A stretch of 48,292 bases of DNA, taken from the NCBI GenBank assembly GCA_947380295.1, contig CANCQK010000020.1, positions 1-48,292 of the forward strand, written 5' to 3'. Shown here one piece after another: positions 43,658 through 48,292 of this stretch (position 1 is the stretch's first letter; each line of letters starts with the position of its first letter). The position numbers and the translations under genes are program-made. This DNA is from Bdellovibrionales bacterium. GTDB lineage: Bacteria; Bdellovibrionota; UBA1018. The notes under the pieces are model-generated. The model had not been told where the DNA came from and did not search any database. It was given only the letters and a program-made list of their open reading frames with translations.

Positions 43658-44275
43658 ATCTGATCGCTTAATTATTTGGCTTTACTTTTTTATTTTAATA
43701 TGAATATAATTCATGCACCTGTCATCAAGATCTACAAAAACTGTTGGTCGGAGATGGTATCAGCATCTCCGACCCCCAGACCGCTCAGGCTCTTTCAGCG
43801 GTTTTCATTGCAATGGATCTTAGTCCGCTCGATCAAGCGAGCTAGATCGCCCATTCGAGTTCGTTTAATTCTCGAACAGACCGGCATCGAACTCCCAATT
43901 TGACGTCCGACACCTTAAACTCCCTGGACTCAGAACCTCTTGATGAGTCATGATCTTCGCTGTGTTGATCCCTCGCTTTCGCGTTGGTTCTTGCTAGCCC
44001 GACCACCGAGACAGTTCGAATTGCTGCCCCTCAGAGAAGAAGCGCTTTTGGCACTTTTTCTGACCCTGATGTTTTTGGGTACATCGAGAGTCCTCTTTAG
44101 ATGAAACAAGAAATAAACATTCACCCAAAGCTAGAAATGGAAAGATGATCGCCCCGCCACTTCCAATCTCATAAGAGGTTCTTTCGAATCCCTCACTTGA
44201 TGTTTCAATACTACTTCAAGTTCAATGCCACTCCCACCATTGAGCCAGATGAGCTCAAAAAGCACTTAAGACTCA
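43658..44275. other. Gene-free stretch with possible gene debris
   Basis: About 620 bases without a convincing gene. Plus-strand fragments look partly coding: 43943-44104 reads MSHDLRCVDPSLSRWFLLAR, then QFELLPLREEALLALFLTLM, with a hydrophobic end; 44193-44274 ends in KFNATPTIEPDELKKHLRL. None has a ribosome site or a family I recognise. A strong hairpin lies at 43746-43774. Probably the remains of a lost gene. Confidence 0.45.
43746..43774. repeat. Perfect 11-bp hairpin after ahpD
   Basis: GGTCGGAGATG (43746-43756) pairs with CATCTCCGACC (43764-43774), loop 7. On the plus strand C-rich, not T-rich, sequence follows; on the minus strand a short T-run follows (AACAGTTTTTG), so if it is a terminator it serves leftward transcripts from the hsp20 side. 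Confidence 0.7.
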
Positions 44276-44824
44276 TTACGCTGCTTTTTCAGACTTAATT
44301 TCTTTCTTATGCAATAGCAATTTGCCTTCTTTAATTGGAATTTGCTTAGCTTCTGATACTTCAACCTTAGGTAATGCAATTTGCAAAACACCCTCTTCAA
44401 AGTTAGCTTCGGCTTGATCAAAGTTTACATGGGTGGGCAACGCAAAAGTACGAGTAAAAGACCCGTAAAATCGCTCCTGAGAAATCTGGCCCTTCACTTC
44501 TTCTTTCTTTTCTTTCTTTCGTTCTCCTGAAACAATCACTCGATTGTCGCGGCATTCAATTTTAATTTCATCTTTTTTGACGCCCGGCAGATCGAACGAC
44601 AACAAAAAGTGAGTATCTGTCTCATTCACATCACAGGGAGGGCTGAACTCCTCGGTAATTTCTGGCCACTCTTCAGTGGGGCGAACAAGAGTTGGGAGCG
44701 ACTCCGAAAATAAGTCATCAAACATTCGATCCATACGACGCTGCATGCGAGTCATCTCACGAAGAGGACTCCAAAGACTTCTTTCATTACGCCAAACGCT
44801 AGGCAATAAATTACGAATAGCCAT
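44276..44824 (-). CDS. Hsp20 small heat-shock protein
   Basis: 182 residues. ATP-independent chaperone that holds unfolding proteins. The N-terminus MAIRNLLPSVWRNERSLWSP, then LREMTRMQRRMDRMFDDLF, is typical of Hsp20 class A; the alpha-crystallin domain has CDVNETDTHFLLSFDLPGVK, ERFYGSFTRTFALP and GVLQIALPK; the C-terminal anchoring motif is IPI (KQIPIKEGK). ATG 44824 is chosen because AGGAGA lies six bases before it. No CIRCE or clear heat-shock promoter is seen; the upstream gene has its own terminator, so it must have its own promoter. Confidence 0.95.
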   Translation of the reverse strand: MAIRNLLPSVWRNERSLWSPLREMTRMQRRMDRMFDDLFSESLPTLVRPTEEWPEITEEFSPPCDVNETDTHFLLSFDLPGVKKDEIKIECRDNRVIVSGERKKEKKEEVKGQISQERFYGSFTRTFALPTHVNFDQAEANFEEGVLQIALPKVEVSEAKQIPIKEGKLLLHKKEIKSEKAA

Positions 44825-44877
44825 GGTGCATCTCCTTTTTTTAAATTGAGCTTTGATCCGTATCATTTTTAAATGCA

Positions 44878-44939
44878 AAAATTAGGCTAGAGTCCGTCCC
44901 ATCAGGCCTTATCCTCGACCATCCTAGGGCGAACTCTAG
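44878..44939 (-). terminator. Terminator of the hemerythrin gene
   Basis: A 7-bp outer stem (44933-44939 with 44887-44893) continues inward with about five pairs and one bulge, and is followed leftward by CCTAATTTTTG. It begins 32 bases after the hemerythrin stop. Confidence 0.6.
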
Positions 44940-44970
44940 TTTGTATAAAATAATATTAGAATTTTTTTAT

Positions 44971-45411
44971 CTAGGCGACTTTCTTTGTCAGCTGCACAGC
45001 ACTATGAAGATTGTGATCAATCTTCACTAATTGATCGTTAGGAACGACTTTAAAGGCTTCAGGAAAGATACGACTCTCCTCCTCTTTGATATGATCTTCG
45101 AACGCCTGATTCACTTGAATCATGTGGGTTTGAAATTGGCGATCATCTTGGCAAACTGCAATTAGATTTCGCAATTCTTGCCTCAGCCGATCGTGCTCTC
45201 TCCAAAATCCAAAAACCTCGCGTTTCAGGGGCTCGAAATTCTCGAGCACTGGATAAACAAATTGCTCCTCAAGTGAGGTATGAGATTCAATCTCTGACCG
45301 AATTCGATTCAAGATCTCTAGTCGCTCACTAGGAGAAATATGCTTTTGAACTGAAACAATCAGTTGCCTCACGGCTTTATGTTGATCGAACAGAATATTG
45401 AAATGCTCCAT
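44971..45411 (-). CDS. Hemerythrin HHE domain protein
   Basis: 146 residues, a four-helix bundle with the di-iron ligand series: DQHKAVRQ, SHTSLEEQFVYPVL (HxxxE), REHDRLRQEL and EDHIKEEESRIFPEAFK (HxxxExxxxFP). Such proteins bind O2 or NO, or act in iron and stress sensing. No signal peptide, so cytoplasmic. GGGAA lies before the ATG. It sits between hsp20 and a hydrolase on the same strand, with its own terminator. Confidence 0.92.
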   Translation of the reverse strand: MEHFNILFDQHKAVRQLIVSVQKHISPSERLEILNRIRSEIESHTSLEEQFVYPVLENFEPLKREVFGFWREHDRLRQELRNLIAVCQDDRQFQTHMIQVNQAFEDHIKEEESRIFPEAFKVVPNDQLVKIDHNLHSAVQLTKKVA

Positions 45412-45485
45412 AAGATTCCCTTTCGTTGATAGTTAGACTTCAACTCCTTGCAACGCATATGCAAGCTCAGTCATCGACCAATGAA

Positions 45486-46157
45486 TCAGGAGCGAAAATG
45501 AGTCAAAAACCATCTACGTGCATGCTCAGAAACCTGATCTAACGCTCCAGGCTCCTCAAAGAGATGAGTCGCTTTAGGTATAATGACCATGCTCCCCTGC
45601 TTGAGGCTTTTCAAAGCTCTCTGATTTAAGGCAATCACAACGTCATCCGCCCCACCCACGATAAGCAACGTTGGGGCAGTGACCTCATTCAGACGAGGCA
45701 GAGCCAGGTCTGGTCGCCCACCGCGAGATACAACCGCCTTGATGGACTGTCCAAGATCTGCGGCGGCCCAGAGTGCAGCCCCGGCTCCGGTACTCGCGCC
45801 AAAAAAACCCAAGGGTAAATCCTTGCACACGCTCTGGCTCGTCACCAAACGAACGGCAGCCGCAAGCCGGCTCGCTAAAAATTGAATGTCAAAAACATTT
45901 TCCCGGTCTTGAGCTTCATCCCAAGTCAGCAGATCAAAGAGCAAGGTACCCAGTTGATCCCGATTCAGGTGATCAGCCACCCGAATATTTCTCGGACTCA
46001 GTCGACTACTTCCACTCCCATGAGCAAAAATAACGATTCCATGGCAATGCGCTGGGACCACCAAGGTTCCAGGCAGCCGAGTGGAATGATCTATAATTTC
46101 GACTTCTTGAACAAAATTTTCCTCAGTCTCTCGCTTGCGTTGCACTCTCCCGTTCAT
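45486..46157 (-). CDS. Alpha/beta hydrolase (dienelactone hydrolase-like)
   Basis: About 223 residues. Strand-turn FAHGSGSSRLSPRN (oxyanion), nucleophile elbow GFFGASTGAGAALW with Ser in GxSxG, Asp in LLIVGGADDVVI and His in KATHLFEEPG make a full triad. In other bacteria this group is often linked or fused to a phosphoribosyltransferase; none is here. The ATG at 46157 is chosen because AGAGG lies five bases before it; a TTG at 46226 would extend the protein into unconserved residues. Substrate unknown. Confidence 0.87.
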   Translation of the reverse strand: MNGRVQRKRETEENFVQEVEIIDHSTRLPGTLVVPAHCHGIVIFAHGSGSSRLSPRNIRVADHLNRDQLGTLLFDLLTWDEAQDRENVFDIQFLASRLAAAVRLVTSQSVCKDLPLGFFGASTGAGAALWAAADLGQSIKAVVSRGGRPDLALPRLNEVTAPTLLIVGGADDVVIALNQRALKSLKQGSMVIIPKATHLFEEPGALDQVSEHARRWFLTHFRS

Positions 46158-46233
46158 AGACACCTCTGATATTCTCGGTGCATCATCAGCGCCATTTTTT
46201 AAGTTTGGCGAAAGCCTTGCTTCCAACAGACGT

Positions 46234-46866
46234 ATGAAAAACTATATCCCCCTCCGCAAATACAAGCACCCCTTCAAGGAAACCGCTCGGCGAGACCCTT
46301 ACCGCTCAACGCTCAAGCCCAAGGGTCAACCCATCTGTCCGTCTTGTCGCGCGGTGAGTATCCGAGGGCGCTGGCTTTCTCGCCGCCAGCTAGAACACCA
46401 AAAGACGCCAGTGGAACCTACACAGGAAGTGAAATGCCCAGCTTGCCGCCAAAAAGAAGACCAGTTTGCCCTGGGAGTGATTGAAATCCGAGGAGAAGCC
46501 TGGAGACAAAACCAAGAGGAGATTTTAAACACACTCAAAAATACGGAATCGATCGCGCGAAGCCGCAATGATCAGGAGAGGATCCTTTGGGTCAAGGAAC
46601 TAAAAACTATGGTTAAAGTTTACGTCTCCCTCCCTGAACTTGCCCGACAGATGGGTCGAGAGCTGGAGAACAGTTTCCAAGGATTTACCGAATATTCTCA
46701 CTCCACCGAAGAGCCTTATCTCCGTGTCCGCTGGTGGTCAGACCTCCCCCGAATGAAACACAGACCAGGTCATGCCCTCGAATTAGGAGTCGAGAATGGG
46801 GCGAACACCCAGCAGAAGCAACGAGTACAAAAATCCCGCGCCTTCCGAGCCAGAAGTCGAGGATAG
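46234..46866 (+). CDS. BCAM0308-like zinc-ribbon protein
   Basis: About 210 residues from ATG 46234. Two CxxC pairs (CPSCRAV and CPACRQKED) form a zinc ribbon; the following VIEIRGEAWRQNQEEILNTL and the later YLRVRWW match a small proteobacterial family that I know as BCAM0308-like, of unknown function and resembling NMD3-type zinc fingers. The C-terminus is basic (RVQKSRAFRARSRG), which suits RNA binding. An earlier in-frame start at 46135 overlaps the divergent hydrolase and is less likely. Confidence 0.78.
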   Translation: MKNYIPLRKYKHPFKETARRDPYRSTLKPKGQPICPSCRAVSIRGRWLSRRQLEHQKTPVEPTQEVKCPACRQKEDQFALGVIEIRGEAWRQNQEEILNTLKNTESIARSRNDQERILWVKELKTMVKVYVSLPELARQMGRELENSFQGFTEYSHSTEEPYLRVRWWSDLPRMKHRPGHALELGVENGANTQQKQRVQKSRAFRARSRG

Positions 46867-46948
46867 AAGTCACTCCGTCCTATAGGTTGAGTTTGCATTT
46901 CTTGGCCGCTCGGAGGATAAAGAACTAGGATCTGAGGAATCCTAGTAT

Positions 46949-48133
46949 ATGAAAATAAGAATAGTGATTCTTGCCTTGCTGGTTTTGTGCGGTTTTACTC
47001 TGAGCCACGCCAAGCCTCCTGAGCACTTTTCTGTTTTTTTCAAGTATCCGATCCAAGCTCGTCCTTCTTCTGGCCGGACTCAAAATCACGAACTAGAAAT
47101 CTCGGCCGTTGACCTTCTCATAGCACAGCATGAACTCGAGGACGGAGAGGATCACGGGCACCAGTTCATCGAACTAAAATTAAAGCCGACACAGTGGTCA
47201 ATTTATCAAGAACTCCAATGGCGAATTGCTGAAGTCATCCCTGACGAAGAAAAGCGCCCTACTGTATTTCTAACCCTATCTGAATCGACGGAGCCCGAGA
47301 ACATGCCGGGAATTGGCATCCTCGGAGGGATGGGTCCCCTCGCCGATGCTGAACTCATTCAAGCCCTCATGAACCGCCTTAAAGCGAGCCAGAAACCAAT
47401 CAACTGGAAACAATTCGTAGTGCACATCCTGTCCGCGCCTCCTCCCCGATCCTTGCAAGCCACCACGGGCCGAGGCCTGACCTACCTTCATCGAATTGGC
47501 GTCTTTGCCTCGCAGGGCTATCAACGGTACTACCTCGCCTCAAACACCGCTCATATTCACATCACTGGCTTCAAAACCATGGTTAAGGGCACTTGGATCA
47601 GAGGCGCACCACTCCACTCAGAGTTTACGGTAGTGGACTTGGTCGCTCATGCAGTGCAATCGATCGGAATATCGGAGCCCCCCCTTCTCGTACTCAGCTC
47701 TAAAGCAACCTATGATGCTCGCCTTTATGACCACTACCTCACTCAAAAAGGATGGACTGAGGCCAAACTCGTCACAGAATCTCACTCCCCCCAGGCGCAT
47801 GCGCAGGGCCAGTTTTACCTGATTTCGTCTCCCGCCCAGGCCCAAGCCCTACAAGACGCCATTGATCTCGCCAAGGCAGGTCAGGTCGAAGAATCGCAAA
47901 AGCACCTCAAGACGATTTTAGTTTCAGAGATCAAACAAATCCAGACACCTACAGGGAAATTAAATATCCTCCTGGGTTGCACAGAACTTCCACTCGCACT
48001 AAAAGGCGGCGCTGAAAACGATTTAATCCTGACCTTGAAAAATGAACTCGGAATCGAGGCTGTACTCATCGACACGAGCCGAATTTTTGCTGAAAAAATC
48101 GCGAGCGACATCGTAAGCCTAACTGAAGAGTAG
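46949..48133 (+). CDS. Exported aspartate/glutamate racemase-like protein with one catalytic Cys lost
   Basis: 394 residues. The signal peptide ends at SHA (residue 21). After an ~100-residue unknown segment comes an Asp/Glu racemase core: IGILGGMGPLADAELIQAL, then LASNTAHIHI where the first catalytic Cys of the family (CNTAH) is Ser (S198), and LLGCTELPLAL with the second Cys (C344) intact. Racemases need both; a one-Cys version may be a lyase, a one-sided enzyme, or inactive. Export is unusual for this family. GAGG lies 11 bases before the ATG. The stop is only 35 bases from the tnpB stop. Confidence 0.85.
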   Translation: MKIRIVILALLVLCGFTLSHAKPPEHFSVFFKYPIQARPSSGRTQNHELEISAVDLLIAQHELEDGEDHGHQFIELKLKPTQWSIYQELQWRIAEVIPDEEKRPTVFLTLSESTEPENMPGIGILGGMGPLADAELIQALMNRLKASQKPINWKQFVVHILSAPPPRSLQATTGRGLTYLHRIGVFASQGYQRYYLASNTAHIHITGFKTMVKGTWIRGAPLHSEFTVVDLVAHAVQSIGISEPPLLVLSSKATYDARLYDHYLTQKGWTEAKLVTESHSPQAHAQGQFYLISSPAQAQALQDAIDLAKAGQVEESQKHLKTILVSEIKQIQTPTGKLNILLGCTELPLALKGGAENDLILTLKNELGIEAVLIDTSRIFAEKIASDIVSLTEE

Positions 48134-48150
48134 AGCGTTCCAAACCGCTC
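48133..48150. repeat. Short hairpin near the IS right end
   Basis: GAGCG (48133-48137) and CGCTC (48146-48150), loop 8, between the racemase stop and the tnpB stop. IS200/IS605 ends carry such small hairpins, so this is a candidate right-end element; the stem is only 5 bp. Confidence 0.35.
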
Positions 48151-48168
48151 CGTCAAACTTATCCAAAC

Positions 48169-48292
48169 CTATCCACATAGCAATTGGTGTTGACTTCCTG
48201 TTTCCACGATGCTGGTTACAAAAACCGGATGAACCGATCTTCGCAGAGCCGTCATCTCCGCAGGCGTAATTTCCCGAAGAGCTTTCGGTACT
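48169..48292 (-). CDS. tnpB: TnpB, C-terminal part, cut by the right edge
   Basis: The frame enters from the right edge and ends at TAG (48169-48171). It reads VPKALREITPAEMTALRRS, then FVTSIVETGSQHQLLCG. The pattern LREITPxEMTAL...TSIVExGSxHQ is a common TnpB tail. It continues exactly where the left-edge fragment stops: same strand, same frame, and the last nine bases of the window equal the first nine. Joined, the protein is about 395 residues. Guide RNA of TnpB systems normally comes from this 3' end and the DNA just beyond. Confidence 0.88.
   Translation of the reverse strand, partial: VPKALREITPAEMTALRRSVHPVFVTSIVETGSQHQLLCG

Noticed and set aside
43676..43903. 75-codon plus-strand open frame after ahpD
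   Set aside because: Weak TTG start, contains the perfect hairpin, and the protein sequence is low in meaningful pattern.
44824..44970. RNA thermometer in the hsp20 leader
   Set aside because: The large hairpin is followed by a T-run and lies just after the hemerythrin stop, so it is more simply a terminator.
1..48292. A plasmid, because the ends join into a circle
   Set aside because: No Rep, Par or mobilisation gene and the contents are chromosomal housekeeping genes; collapse at IS repeats or an excised circle is at least as likely.

Overview
This 48.3 kb window is ordinary protein-coding DNA from a Gram-negative bacterium. Evidence for an outer membrane and periplasm: many proteins have Sec signal peptides, there is a periplasmic c-type cytochrome, and there is a probable exported methionine sulfoxide reductase. 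The mix (ClpS/ClpA, a very large CheB-CheR hybrid kinase, a lone BLUF protein, many secreted hypothetical proteins, TTG/GTG starts) would suit a free-living or predatory lineage such as Bdellovibrionota or a relative. That assignment is an inference from gene content, and no rRNA, tRNA or marker set here confirms it. I found no CRISPR array, phage module, plasmid replication or partition gene, tRNA or rRNA.

Layout. 1-1073: 5' part of a TnpB gene that runs off the left edge. 1496-5925 (-): four secreted proteins of unknown role, including a Hint (Hedgehog/intein-fold) protein and a possible degenerate subtilase, closed by a strong terminator. 5926-6613: non-coding, with a decayed IS91-type transposase remnant. 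6614-11464: universal stress protein, PfkB-type phosphofructokinase, ClpA and ClpS. 11534-15427 (+): a Fic-domain protein, a PilZ-domain protein and a kinase-fold protein. 15483-20000: cupredoxin, TrmL, and a coupled pair of an XPD/DinG-type helicase with N-terminal nuclease motifs and a metallo-beta-lactamase-fold nuclease. 20136-26395: M13 metallopeptidase, BLUF photoreceptor, MFS transporter, a basic protein and a sensor-kinase/receiver pair. 26702-33814: two secreted proteins (one with a caspase-like His/Cys pair), a CopA copper ATPase, an exported ankyrin protein, a tiny DUF3175-like gene and an orphan kinase. 33855-46866: redox and stress functions (cytochrome c, MsrB-MsrA, MscL, CheB/CheR hybrid kinase, OxyR, AhpC, AhpD, Hsp20, hemerythrin, hydrolase). 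46949-48292: exported racemase-like protein, then the 3' end of a tnpB gene.

How it fits together. The clearest module is oxyR/ahpC/ahpD: a peroxide sensor with its conserved cysteine pair, a matching OxyR half-site in the divergent promoter, and a two-component peroxidase. Msr, Hsp20, hemerythrin, Usp and ClpAS extend a general stress and protein-quality theme. CopA is the only clear copper-transport gene; the cupredoxin lies 12 kb away.

The most unusual structural fact is at the edges. The first 9 bases of the window equal the last 9, and the two edge fragments join in frame into one complete TnpB of about 395 residues. The window is therefore either a circular molecule or contig opened inside tnpB, or the unique segment between two direct IS copies. 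Biologically, the least explained parts are the four-gene secreted cluster with the Hint protein and the Fic/kinase-fold pair.
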